Assembly: GCF_030209445.1 (NCBI RefSeq)
Contig: NZ_JARVSD010000008.1
Location: 425,725-489,724, forward strand
Direction of reading: 5' to 3'
Length of the DNA stretch: 64,000 bases
DNA from: Promicromonospora sp. MEB111
GTDB taxonomy: Bacteria > Actinomycetota > Actinomycetes > Actinomycetales > Cellulomonadaceae
Numbering within the stretch: position 1 is the stretch's first letter; the number at the start of each line of letters is the position of its first letter. The notes beneath the pieces were generated by a model. The model saw only the letters and a list, made by a program, of their open reading frames with translations, had not been told where the DNA came from and did no database searches. Positions 9,546 to 17,092 of this stretch are shown one piece after another. Position numbers and translations under genes: made by a program.

Positions 9546-9875
9546 ATGGCTGCTACCGAACTGCCCGCCGCGATCCAGGAGTTCATCGACGCGACCAACG
9601 CCGGCGACACCGAGCGCTTCGTCGCGACGTTCACCGACGACGCCTACCTGAACGACTGGGGCCGCGAGTTCCACGGCCCGGAGGGCGTGCGGAGCTGGAA
9701 CGAGACCGACAACATCGGGATGAAGAGCCAGTTCGAGCTCGTATCCGTGGCGCCCGGGGACGGTCCGGACGCCTACACCGTCACGATCAAGGTGACGAGC
9801 AACCGGTTCAACGGGACGGGGCCGTTCAAGTTCGACCTGCGCGGCGGCAAGGTCGCGAGCCTCGTGCTGAGCTGA
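9546..9875 (+). CDS. SnoaL/NTF2-like fold protein
   Basis: The 109-aa protein (MAATELPAAIQEFIDATNAGDTERFVATFTDDAYLNDWG...) has the typical N-terminal pattern of the NTF2-like superfamily: helix, then FxxxFxxDAxLxDxGREFxGxxgIxxW. Members include small hydrolases, isomerases and ligand-binding proteins, so no reaction can be assigned. The ATG at 9546 has an AGGAGG ribosome binding site ending at about 9540. It stands alone between hairpin family B and a convergent gene. Confidence 0.85.
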   Translation: MAATELPAAIQEFIDATNAGDTERFVATFTDDAYLNDWGREFHGPEGVRSWNETDNIGMKSQFELVSVAPGDGPDAYTVTIKVTSNRFNGTGPFKFDLRGGKVASLVLS

Positions 9876-9899
9876 GCGGGCGTCCGGACGAGCGGCGCA

Positions 9900-10511
9900 T
9901 CACCAGATCGCGACCTCCGCGCCCAGCTCCAGGCCCTTCTCGGTCGCGACCGCCGACGAGATCGTCACGTCGGTCTCGTCCTCGGGGAAGGCCACGCCCT
10001 CGACGAGCTGGTCGAGCTGGTCGTTGCCGAGCTGGTCGGCGAGCGTGGCGAGGGGGAGCGAGATCCCGGCGAACTCGACGGACTCCGCGCGCAGCACTGC
10101 CCGGCCGTTCTCGGCGGCCACGGAGAGGAGCACGTCCACGTTCTGCTCGCTGCCCGCGATCGAGAGCGGCACCTGCGCGACCAGGTTGCCGGACTGCGGC
10201 GTGACCTCGAGGTCCGGCAGGTCGGCGGCCGAGCGGGCCATGTCGGTGAGCGCCGCGGGCGAGACCTCCGCGCGCAGGGTCGCCCGCCCGGTCGCCAGCT
10301 GCACCAGCGCGAGCGTGTCGTCGCGCTCGACCGTGACGCCGTCGGGCAGGTCCGCCTCGGCGGCCGCGATCCGGTCGTCGATGATGCCGCGCAGCACCAC
10401 CTCGCCGACCACGCCCAGGACGACCAGCACGCCGATCACGGAGACGACGGCGACGATCCAACGACGGGGACGGCGAGGTGCGCTCGGCGGCGCGGCTGCG
10501 TTCGACGACAT
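9900..10511 (-). CDS. DUF2993 (LmeA-like) membrane-anchored protein
   Basis: The 203-aa product has a basic N-terminus, one transmembrane segment (WIVAVVSVIGVLVVLGVVGEVVL, about residues 25-45) and an extracytoplasmic DUF2993 domain. The family includes mycobacterial LmeA, a phospholipid-binding protein needed for lipomannan maturation. The function here is not established. The ATG at 10511 (MSSNAAAPP) was preferred; an in-frame ATG at 10535 would add eight residues. It follows erm on the same strand, with 65 bp or less between them. Confidence 0.8.
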   Translation of the reverse strand: MSSNAAAPPSAPRRPRRWIVAVVSVIGVLVVLGVVGEVVLRGIIDDRIAAAEADLPDGVTVERDDTLALVQLATGRATLRAEVSPAALTDMARSAADLPDLEVTPQSGNLVAQVPLSIAGSEQNVDVLLSVAAENGRAVLRAESVEFAGISLPLATLADQLGNDQLDQLVEGVAFPEDETDVTISSAVATEKGLELGAEVAIW

Positions 10512-10576
10512 GCGCCTATTCGACAGCATCGTCATGCCGGACTCATGGCGAACCGCTGGGCATCACGTGATGGGTC

Positions 10577-11437
10577 TCATCGCGACCGCCACCGGACGCC
10601 CATGGCGTACGCGTCCACCCAGGCGCGGGCGTCCAGGTCGCGGGGCAGCGCGTTCGGCCCGACGCCGTTCTCCCGGGCCCACCGTCCGACGTCGTTCCGC
10701 GCGATGCCGTACCGCGTGAGCACCTCGCGGACGCCCCGGCCGGGACCGTTGAACACGGCGGCGGCGAAGCGCTGGTAGCGACCGAGGTCGGTCACGGGCA
10801 CGAGCGGCCGCGGGCGCCGGTCGATCACGAGCAGCCCGGCGTCGACGCTCGGGCGGGGCCGGAAGGCCGCGGCGGGGACGCGCCGGTCCAGGCGGAAGGT
10901 GAACCACGGCCACCACTGCGCCGTCAGGAGAGTGGTTCCGCCGACGGCGGCGCGCTTGCGCGCGACCTCCCACTGCGTGATCAGCAGGGCGCGCTCCCAT
11001 CCGTCCAGCGTGAACAGGCGGCGCAGCACGGGGGTGGTCAGGTGGAAGGGCACGTTGCTCACGAGGTCGTAGGCGCCCGACGGCGGCGCGTGGCGCAGGA
11101 TGTCGTCCCGCGTCACCGTGACGTTGCCCGGGGCGATCCGCCCCAGGCGCGCGACCGAGCGCGGGTCGATCTCCACGGCCTCGACCGGCCGGCCGAGCCG
11201 GGCCAGCGGCAGGGTCAGCGCGCCGCGCCCGGCGGCCCACTCGACCAGGGGCCGGTCGGCGTCGAGGACCAGGGCGACCACCCGGTCGATCACCTGCGTG
11301 TCGACCAGGAGGTTCTGGCCGAGCTCGTGGGCGCCGCCGGGGTGCTCGCTCAGCCGTCGGGTGATGCCCGGGTCCAGGTGGTCCGGCCGGCGACCGGGCG
11401 TGCGGGCAGGGAGACGAGAGGATCGGTTGCGCGACAT
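10577..11437 (-). CDS. erm: Erm-type 23S rRNA (adenine-2058-N6) methyltransferase
   Basis: The 286-aa product shows Erm features: N-terminal HELGQNLLVD, SAM motif I in VEWAAGRGALTLPLARLG, the acidic EIDPRS, and catalytic motif IV NVPFHLTTPVLRRL (N-x-P-[YF]). Erm enzymes methylate A2058 of 23S rRNA and confer macrolide-lincosamide-streptogramin B resistance. NVPF and the short HELGQN start favour Erm over the housekeeping RsmA/KsgA. The ATG at 11437 has a GGAG site 8 nt upstream. The 200-nt leader holds a short peptide with an R-x-R motif and two hairpins, the arrangement of drug-inducible erm genes. Confidence 0.92.
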   Translation of the reverse strand: MSRNRSSRLPARTPGRRPDHLDPGITRRLSEHPGGAHELGQNLLVDTQVIDRVVALVLDADRPLVEWAAGRGALTLPLARLGRPVEAVEIDPRSVARLGRIAPGNVTVTRDDILRHAPPSGAYDLVSNVPFHLTTPVLRRLFTLDGWERALLITQWEVARKRAAVGGTTLLTAQWWPWFTFRLDRRVPAAAFRPRPSVDAGLLVIDRRPRPLVPVTDLGRYQRFAAAVFNGPGRGVREVLTRYGIARNDVGRWARENGVGPNALPRDLDARAWVDAYAMGVRWRSR

Positions 11438-11487
11438 GGTGTGTGCTCCAGGATTCGTCGGCTGACAGGAATCCGGGCAGCACGAAC

Positions 11488-11514
11488 GCGCCGCCCGGCG
11501 GAAGCCGGCGGCGC
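11488..11514 (-). promoter_or_regulatory. Hairpin 2 in the erm leader
   Basis: Arms GCGCCGCC and GGCGGCGC, with an inner GGC/GCC, form a strong stem about 50 nt before the erm ATG and 40 nt after the leader peptide stop. It could sequester the erm translation start region or act as an attenuator; which of these is not resolved by eye. Confidence 0.5.
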
Positions 11515-11538
11515 GGAGCACGCGCTGGGTGGTGGTGT

Positions 11539-11567
11539 GCGTTCCGCGCCGCTAGCGGGCGGAACGC
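11539..11567 (-). promoter_or_regulatory. Hairpin 1 in the erm leader, overlapping the leader peptide
   Basis: Perfect 9-bp arms GCGTTCCGC and GCGGAACGC enclose an 11-nt apex that contains the self-complementary CCGCTAGCGG. One arm covers the last codons of the leader peptide (Arg-Ser-Ala region) and the apex contains its stop. A ribosome stalled on the peptide would open this stem, as in inducible erm leaders. Confidence 0.55.
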
Positions 11568-11587
11568 TGCCTGATCATTGCGTTCAT
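11552..11587 (-). CDS. Erm leader peptide (11 aa) with R-x-R arrest-type motif
   Basis: ATG at 11587-11585 opens MNAMIRQRSAR, stopping at 11552. The Ile-Arg-Gln-Arg stretch has the +X+ pattern (two basic residues around any residue) at which macrolide-bound ribosomes stall, as in ErmDL-type leaders. It lies 114 nt upstream of erm and its last codons form one arm of hairpin 1. A -10-like TAGGGT ends 11 nt upstream, so the peptide is probably translated from a leaderless or nearly leaderless mRNA. Confidence 0.6.
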   Translation of the reverse strand: MNAMIRQRSAR

Positions 11588-11597
11588 ATCGCGGCCG

Positions 11598-11635
11598 ACC
11601 CTACGAGCCGGCGTCCGCCCGGCGCCACGCTTTTT
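11598..11635 (-). promoter_or_regulatory. Probable erm promoter with upstream A-tract
   Basis: On the minus strand, TAGGGT (11603-11598) is a plausible -10. The -35 region about 18 bp upstream reads TGGCGC, and a run of five A (11635-11631) sits 3-4 bp before it. WhiB7-dependent resistance promoters of actinobacteria have an AT-rich patch just upstream of a poor -35, so WhiB7 control is a reasonable inference. Confidence 0.4.
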
Positions 11636-11645
11636 CGCCCGTCCC

Positions 11646-11696
11646 TTGACAGGGCGATGCGCCGATGGTCGGATGACGCGACTGTTAACGCTCACA
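11646..11696 (+). promoter_or_regulatory. Promoter and LacI-type operator of the GH43 gene
   Basis: TTGACA (11646-11651), a 17-bp spacer and TCGGAT (11669-11674) form a good sigma-70 promoter. TGTTAACGCTCACA at 11683-11696 overlaps the expected transcription start and has the central CG and TGTTA/TCACA halves of LacI-family operators found before arabinan and xylan genes in actinobacteria. It differs from the operator of the LacI gene in this window. Confidence 0.6.
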
Positions 11697-11712
11697 TTCT
11701 CGCGAGGTCACT

Positions 11713-14700
11713 GTGCAAAGAAGCACTCGTCCTTCCCGCCTGCCCCTGCGCGCGGTCGCCACGGGCGCCGTCGTCGCACTGCTCGGCAGCCTGGTTCCGC
11801 TCCTTCCCGCAAGCGCCACGACCACCCAGGCGGAGGCGGACGCCGCCGCCGCGGCGCTGAGCGTCGTGCACGCCGACGACGTGCGCGGCCACCTCACGCT
11901 TCCGACGTCCGGCCTGCACGGCGCGAGCGTCACGTGGGCGTCGTCCGACCCCGCCGTGGTCGCCGCCGACGGGATCGTCCGCCGTCCGGCGCACGGCGCG
12001 GGCGACACGGAGGTCACCCTGACCGCGACCGCCGACGTCGCCGACGCCTCCGCGACCCGGGAGATCGCGCTCACGGTCCGGGAGCAGCCGGAGGCGGCCC
12101 CGTACGAGGGCTACGCGTTCAGCTACTTCACGGACAACTCGATCGCCGGCGAGAAGATCTACTTCGCGGCGAGCCGCGGCAACGACGCCCTGACCTGGGA
12201 CGAGGTGAACGACGGGCAGCCGGTGCTGGAGTCGACCGAGGGCACGCTCGGCCTGCGCGACCCGTTCCTGATCCGCTCGCCCGAGGGTGACCGGTTCTTC
12301 CTGATCGCCACCGACCTCTCGATCGGGCGCAACGGCGACTGGGACGCGGCGCAGCGGCACGGCAGCCAGTACCTGGAGGTCTGGGAGTCCACGGACCTGA
12401 TCACCTGGTCCGAGCAGCGGCACGTCAAGGTCTCGCCCGACAACGCCGGCAACACCTGGGCGCCCGAGGCCTACTGGGACGAGACGCTGGGGCAGTACGT
12501 CGTGTTCTGGGCCTCGAAGCTGTACGCGCAGGACGACCCGGACCACACCGGCAGCGCCTACAACCGGATGTTGTACGCCACCACGCGCGACTTCGTGACG
12601 TTCAGCGAGGCGCAGGTCTGGCAGGACCGCGGCGAGTCACGGATCGACTCCACGGTGATCCGCGAGAACGACGTCTACTACCGCTTCACCAAGGACGAGG
12701 GCGGCGGCGGGACCGGCTGCTCGGACATCATCCAGGAGAAGTCGGCGTCGCTGACCGCCGTCGACCTGCCCGGCGACCCGGCGTGGGAGTTCATGGCCGG
12801 CTGCATCGGCCGGGAGGCCGGCACCTCCGCCGTCGAGGGGCCCACCGTCTTCAAGGCCAACCCGGGCGACACGTCCGGCTCGCCGTACTACCTGTTCGTC
12901 GACGAGTACGGCGGCCGCGGCTACATCCCGCTCGGCACCGATGACCTGGAGCACCCCGACTGGCAGGTGCCGGCGGACTACGACCTGCCCGCCAGCCCGC
13001 GCCACGGCACGGTCATCCCGGTCACGGCCGCCGAGCTCGCGGCGCTGCGCGAGGGCATCGTGGTCCCGGAGCCGCCGACGCCGGTCGTGGCCGACGAGAA
13101 CGGCCTGGTCGCGCACTACGCGCTGGACGAGACCGCGGGCACGGTCGCCGCGGACGGCACCGGCCACGGGTACGACGGCGTCGTCAGCGGCGACGCCACC
13201 TGGGCCGACGGCGCGCTGAACCTGGGCGGCACGAACGGCCACGTGCGGCTGCCGGACGACATGATGGCCGGGCTCGACGCGATCACGGTCTCCACGAAGG
13301 TCTGGCTGGACCCCGCGCAGGCCACGCCGTACTTCATCTGGGGCCTGGGCAACACCGACGGCGGCGGCGTCGGCAACGGCTACCTGTTCACCACGGGGAA
13401 CAACTACCGCTCCTCGATCGCGACGGGCAACTGGTCCACCGAGCAGACCGTGGCGTCGGGCGCGGCGCTGCCGCGTGGTGCCTGGAAGACGCTGACGTAC
13501 ACGCTCCAGGACGGCACCGCCCGGCTCTACCTCGACGGCGCACGGGTCGGCGAGAAGACCGGCGTCACGATCGAGCCGGGCGACATCGGCGACGGCCGGA
13601 CGGCGGCCAACTACATCGGCCGCTCCACGTACACCGCCGACAGGTACCTCAAGGGCAGGGTGCGCGACTTCCGCATCTACAACCGTGCCCTGTCGGCCGA
13701 CGAGGTGCGGGAGCTCGGGGCGGACCCGACCGCCATCAACGGCGTCGACCTGGACGCCCTGAAGGTGCCCGCCGTCATCGACGCCGCGACGTCGACCGTG
13801 ACGCTGCCGGTGACGCCCGGAACCGACGTGACCGCCCTGGAGCCGGCCTTCGAGACGGTGTCCACGTCCACGGTCTCGCCGCAGGTCACGGGGCCGATCG
13901 ACCTGTCGGCGCCCCGCACGTTCACCGTCACCGCGCAGGACGGCGCCAGCCGGGCCTGGACCGTGCGCGCCGTCGAGATGCGCTCGCCGGCACTGCCGGG
14001 CCTGTACGCCGACCCGAACATCGCGCACTTCGGCGACAGCTACTACCTCTACGCCACGTCGGACGGCGTCGCGGGCTGGGGCGGCAAGGACTTCTACGTC
14101 TGGACGTCGAAGGACCTGGTGGACTGGGAGCGCTCGGCCGAGCCGATCCTCACCCTGGACGGAGCGAACGGCGACGTGCCGTGGGCCGGCGGCAACGCCT
14201 GGGCGCCCACGATCATCGAGCGGGGCGGGAAGTACTACTTCTACTTCTCCGGCCACAACCCGACGTACAACCGCAAGACGATCGGCGTCGCCGTCGCCGA
14301 CCGCCCCGAGGGCCCGTTCGTCGCGCAGCCGACGGCGATGATCCTCAACAACGAGCCGGTCGCGTCCGGACAGGCGATCGACCCGGCGGCCTTCCAGGAC
14401 CCCGAGACCGGCCGGTACTACCTGTTCTGGGGCAACGGCGGGCCGTCGAACGGCCCGGTGTACGCCGAGCTGAGCGACGACATGCTGTCGATCAAGCAGG
14501 ACTCCCTGGCGCGGATCGGCGGGCTCACGAACTTCCGTGAGGGCACGTTCCTCAACTACCGCGACGGCCTCTACCACCTGACGTACTCGATCGACGACAC
14601 GGGCTCCGCCGACTACCGCGTCGGCTACGCGACCGCCACCAGCGTGGACGGCCCGTGGACCTACCGCGGCGTGATCCTGGAGAAGGACCCCGCCCAGGGG

Positions 14701-15210
14701 ATCCTCGCCACCGGGCACAGCTCGATCGTCCAGGTGCCGGGCACCGACGAGTGGTACATCGCCTACCACCGGTTCGCGCTCCCCGGCGGCGACGGGACGC
14801 ACCGGGAGACGACGATCGACCGGCTCACGTTCGGCGCCGACGGCCTCATGCAGAAGGTCACGCCCACCCTCACGAGCGTGGACCCGCTGCCCTACGCCGG
14901 CGTCCAGCCGCGGGCCCAGCGGCCGCCGAAGGTGAGCGGCCGGGCCACGGCCGGCTCGACGCTCACCGCGACGTCAGGGCACTGGGACCAGCGGCGGCTC
15001 ACGTTCGCCTACCAGTGGCTGCGGGACGGCGCCGTGGTCGCCGGCGCGGAGGGCCGGGCGTACCGGCTCACCGGCGCCGACGTCGGGCACCGCCTGACCG
15101 TGCGGGTGACGGCGGCGACGCCGGGGGCCCTGCCGGGCACGGCGGTCTCCGACCCGACCGCGCGGATCACGGCCCACCCGGCCCCCTGCCGGACCCGCAC
15201 CCCCGTCTAG
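11713..15210 (+). CDS. Secreted multi-domain enzyme with two GH43 modules (arabinan/arabinoxylan degradation)
   Basis: The 1165-aa product starts (GTG) with a Sec signal peptide ending near ASATT. In order: bacterial Ig-like domain (about 40-115); first GH43 beta-propeller with GLRDPFLI (Asp near 181), RIDSTVI and VEGPTVF; LamG/concanavalin-like domain (about 465-630); linker domain; second GH43 with LYADPNIAHF, AIDPAAFQDP and NFREGTFLNY supplying the two Asp and Glu of GH43; C-terminal Ig-like repeat (about 1070-1155). GH43 enzymes are alpha-L-arabinofuranosidases, arabinanases or beta-xylosidases; which bonds are cut is not decidable here. No cell-wall anchor is seen, so it is probably released. 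Confidence 0.9.
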   Translation: MQRSTRPSRLPLRAVATGAVVALLGSLVPLLPASATTTQAEADAAAAALSVVHADDVRGHLTLPTSGLHGASVTWASSDPAVVAADGIVRRPAHGAGDTEVTLTATADVADASATREIALTVREQPEAAPYEGYAFSYFTDNSIAGEKIYFAASRGNDALTWDEVNDGQPVLESTEGTLGLRDPFLIRSPEGDRFFLIATDLSIGRNGDWDAAQRHGSQYLEVWESTDLITWSEQRHVKVSPDNAGNTWAPEAYWDETLGQYVVFWASKLYAQDDPDHTGSAYNRMLYATTRDFVTFSEAQVWQDRGESRIDSTVIRENDVYYRFTKDEGGGGTGCSDIIQEKSASLTAVDLPGDPAWEFMAGCIGREAGTSAVEGPTVFKANPGDTSGSPYYLFVDEYGGRGYIPLGTDDLEHPDWQVPADYDLPASPRHGTVIPVTAAELAALREGIVVPEPPTPVVADENGLVAHYALDETAGTVAADGTGHGYDGVVSGDATWADGALNLGGTNGHVRLPDDMMAGLDAITVSTKVWLDPAQATPYFIWGLGNTDGGGVGNGYLFTTGNNYRSSIATGNWSTEQTVASGAALPRGAWKTLTYTLQDGTARLYLDGARVGEKTGVTIEPGDIGDGRTAANYIGRSTYTADRYLKGRVRDFRIYNRALSADEVRELGADPTAINGVDLDALKVPAVIDAATSTVTLPVTPGTDVTALEPAFETVSTSTVSPQVTGPIDLSAPRTFTVTAQDGASRAWTVRAVEMRSPALPGLYADPNIAHFGDSYYLYATSDGVAGWGGKDFYVWTSKDLVDWERSAEPILTLDGANGDVPWAGGNAWAPTIIERGGKYYFYFSGHNPTYNRKTIGVAVADRPEGPFVAQPTAMILNNEPVASGQAIDPAAFQDPETGRYYLFWGNGGPSNGPVYAELSDDMLSIKQDSLARIGGLTNFREGTFLNYRDGLYHLTYSIDDTGSADYRVGYATATSVDGPWTYRGVILEKDPAQGILATGHSSIVQVPGTDEWYIAYHRFALPGGDGTHRETTIDRLTFGADGLMQKVTPTLTSVDPLPYAGVQPRAQRPPKVSGRATAGSTLTATSGHWDQRRLTFAYQWLRDGAVVAGAEGRAYRLTGADVGHRLTVRVTAATPGALPGTAVSDPTARITAHPAPCRTRTPV

Positions 15211-15218
15211 CCGCCAAT

Positions 15219-15281
15219 CGCTGAGTGCTGGATATTCGCCCTTTTCGGGGGCTCTGGAGGGCGAATACCCAGCACTCAGCG
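15219..15281. repeat. Long intergenic hairpin, family A copy 2 (inverted)
   Basis: Stem arms 15219-15243 and 15257-15281 share the GAGTGCTGG and TATTCGCCCTT blocks of copy 1 at 5592-5648. The variable pair is A at 15232 against C at 15268, so the minus-strand RNA has the same G-U wobble as copy 1 on the plus strand; the copy is inverted. It follows the GH43 gene and precedes prfC. Confidence 0.8.
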
Positions 15282-15333
15282 GGGGGAGCGGGAGGGTAGA
15301 GTTGCAGGCTGTCCGGAGCGGGAGTCGCAACAG

Positions 15334-15381
15334 ATGGGGATGGCGTTGGCGCAGCACGAACTGAGGGGCGGGGCCCGATGA
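15334..15381 (+). CDS. Possible 15-codon upstream reading frame coupled to prfC
   Basis: ATG at 15334 opens MGMALAQHELRGGAR, whose TGA overlaps the prfC ATG as ATGA. A GGGAG site lies 9 nt upstream of its start. The overlap suggests translational coupling with prfC, but the frame is short and could be chance. Confidence 0.3.
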   Translation: MGMALAQHELRGGAR

Positions 15382-16970
15382 CCGTCCTGACCTCTGACAC
15401 CCGTCCGGTCGGGACCGAGGCGGCACGTCGCCGCAGCATCGCGGTCATCTCCCACCCCGACGCCGGCAAGTCGACCCTCACCGAGGCCCTGGCGCTGCAC
15501 GCCCACGCGATCGACGAGGCCGGGGCGGTGCACGGCAAGGGGAACCGCGCCGGCGTCGTCTCGGACTGGCTCGAGATGGAGCAGAAGCGTGGGATCTCCA
15601 TCACGTCCGCTGCCCTGCAGTTCGCCTACGGCGACGTGGTGATCAACCTGCTGGACACCCCCGGGCACGCCGACTTCTCCGAGGACACCTACCGCGTGCT
15701 GACGGCGGTGGACGCCGCCGTCATGCTGCTCGACTCCGCCAAGGGCCTGGAGCCGCAGACGCTCAAGCTGTTCGAGGTGTGCCGCCGCCGCGGCGTGCCG
15801 GTCATCACGTTCGTCAACAAGTGGGACCGCCCCGGGCGCGAGGCGCTGGAGCTGTGCGACGAGCTGGAGGAGCGCATCAACCTGCGCCCGACGCCGCTGA
15901 GCTGGCCCATCGGCGAGGCCGGCCGGTTCCTCGGGCTGCTCGACCGCGCCACCGGCGAGGTGCGCACCTACCGCCGCGCCCCGGGCGGCGCGTCGATCGC
16001 TGAGGAGGAGCTCCTCACCCCGCAGGCCGCCGCCGACACCCTCGGTGACGACCACACCGAGGCCGTCGAGAGCGTGCAGCTCCTCGACGAGCTCGACCGC
16101 GACTCGTTCCTCGCCGGCACGACGACGCCGATGCTGTTCGGTGCGGCGCTGGCCAACATCGGCGTCCGCCAGCTCCTCGACGCCGTCGTGGACCTCGCCC
16201 CCGCGCCCGGCGCGCGGCCCGACGTCGACGGCTCCGCCCGCGACGTGGACCAGGCGTTCAGCGGCTTCGTGTTCAAGATGCAGGCCGGCATGGACCCGAA
16301 CCACCGCGACCACGTGGCCTTCATCCGCGTGTGCTCGGGCCGCTTCGAGCGCGGCATGGTCGTGACGCACGAGCGCACCGGCAGGCCGTTCGCCACGAAG
16401 TACGCCCTGTCGGTCTTCGGCCGTGAGCGTTCGACGGTCGAGGACGCCTACCCCGGCGACGTCGTGGGCCTGGTCAACGCCAGCACGCTCGCCGTGGGCG
16501 ACACCGTGTTCGACGCCGCGGGCCCGCACGTGCGCTTCCCACCGATGCCGGTGTTCGCGCCCGAGCACTTCGCGGCCGCCCGCTCGGCAGACCCGGGCCG
16601 CTCCAAGCAGTTCCGCAAGGGCATCTCGCAGCTCGAGCAGGAGGGCGTGGTCCAGGTCCTGGTGTCCGAGGCGCGCGGCGACGGCAACCCGATCCTCGGG
16701 GCGGTCGGCCCGCTCCAGTTCGAGGTCGCGACCTTCCGCATGGAGCACGAGTTCTCGGCGCCCATCCGGACCGAGCAGCTCGGCCTGTCGCTGGCCCGCG
16801 AGGCCGCGCCGGAGCACATCGACACGATCGCCGCCTACCCGGGCGTCGAGGTCGTGCGCCGCGGCGACGGCACCCCGCTCGTGCTGCTGCGCGACGTCTG
16901 GCACGCCCGGGCCTTCGAGCGCGCGCACCCGGACGTGCCGCTGATCCCGCTCGTCGCCAGCGGCGTCTGA
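15378..16970 (+). CDS. prfC: Peptide chain release factor 3 (RF3)
   Basis: The 530-aa translational GTPase has RF3-type G motifs: P-loop SHPDAGKST (residues 25-33; elongation factors have AHxDHGKTT), the WLEMEQKRGISITS switch I, LLDTPGHADFSEDTYR (G3) and TFVNKWDRPGR (G4, NKxD). It recycles RF1 and RF2 after peptide release. Length matches the family (about 525-530). The start ATG has GAGGGG 8 nt upstream and overlaps the stop of a possible short upstream frame. Confidence 0.96.
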   Translation: MTVLTSDTRPVGTEAARRRSIAVISHPDAGKSTLTEALALHAHAIDEAGAVHGKGNRAGVVSDWLEMEQKRGISITSAALQFAYGDVVINLLDTPGHADFSEDTYRVLTAVDAAVMLLDSAKGLEPQTLKLFEVCRRRGVPVITFVNKWDRPGREALELCDELEERINLRPTPLSWPIGEAGRFLGLLDRATGEVRTYRRAPGGASIAEEELLTPQAAADTLGDDHTEAVESVQLLDELDRDSFLAGTTTPMLFGAALANIGVRQLLDAVVDLAPAPGARPDVDGSARDVDQAFSGFVFKMQAGMDPNHRDHVAFIRVCSGRFERGMVVTHERTGRPFATKYALSVFGRERSTVEDAYPGDVVGLVNASTLAVGDTVFDAAGPHVRFPPMPVFAPEHFAAARSADPGRSKQFRKGISQLEQEGVVQVLVSEARGDGNPILGAVGPLQFEVATFRMEHEFSAPIRTEQLGLSLAREAAPEHIDTIAAYPGVEVVRRGDGTPLVLLRDVWHARAFERAHPDVPLIPLVASGV

Positions 16971-16996
16971 CGGCGGAGGACACCACCCGGGCGAGC

Positions 16997-17016
16997 CGCA
17001 CGGCCGTGGCCGTGCG
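16997..17016 (+). terminator. Hairpin after prfC
   Basis: CGCACGGCC and GGCCGTGCG form a perfect 9-bp stem with a 2-nt spacing, 26 nt after the prfC stop. It has no U-tract, as is usual for putative terminators in G+C-rich actinobacteria. Confidence 0.45.
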
Positions 17017-17092
17017 CGCTCGTCCGCGCGCGAACCCCGCGCCACGGTGCGACGATCGGCATGTTCAGCGGTAAGCGACCAGGGGCGTGGTC

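Noticed and set aside
12637..14802. 721-codon minus-strand open frame inside the GH43 gene
   Set aside because: Low-complexity composition typical of an antisense shadow; the plus-strand frame has complete GH43 motifs.
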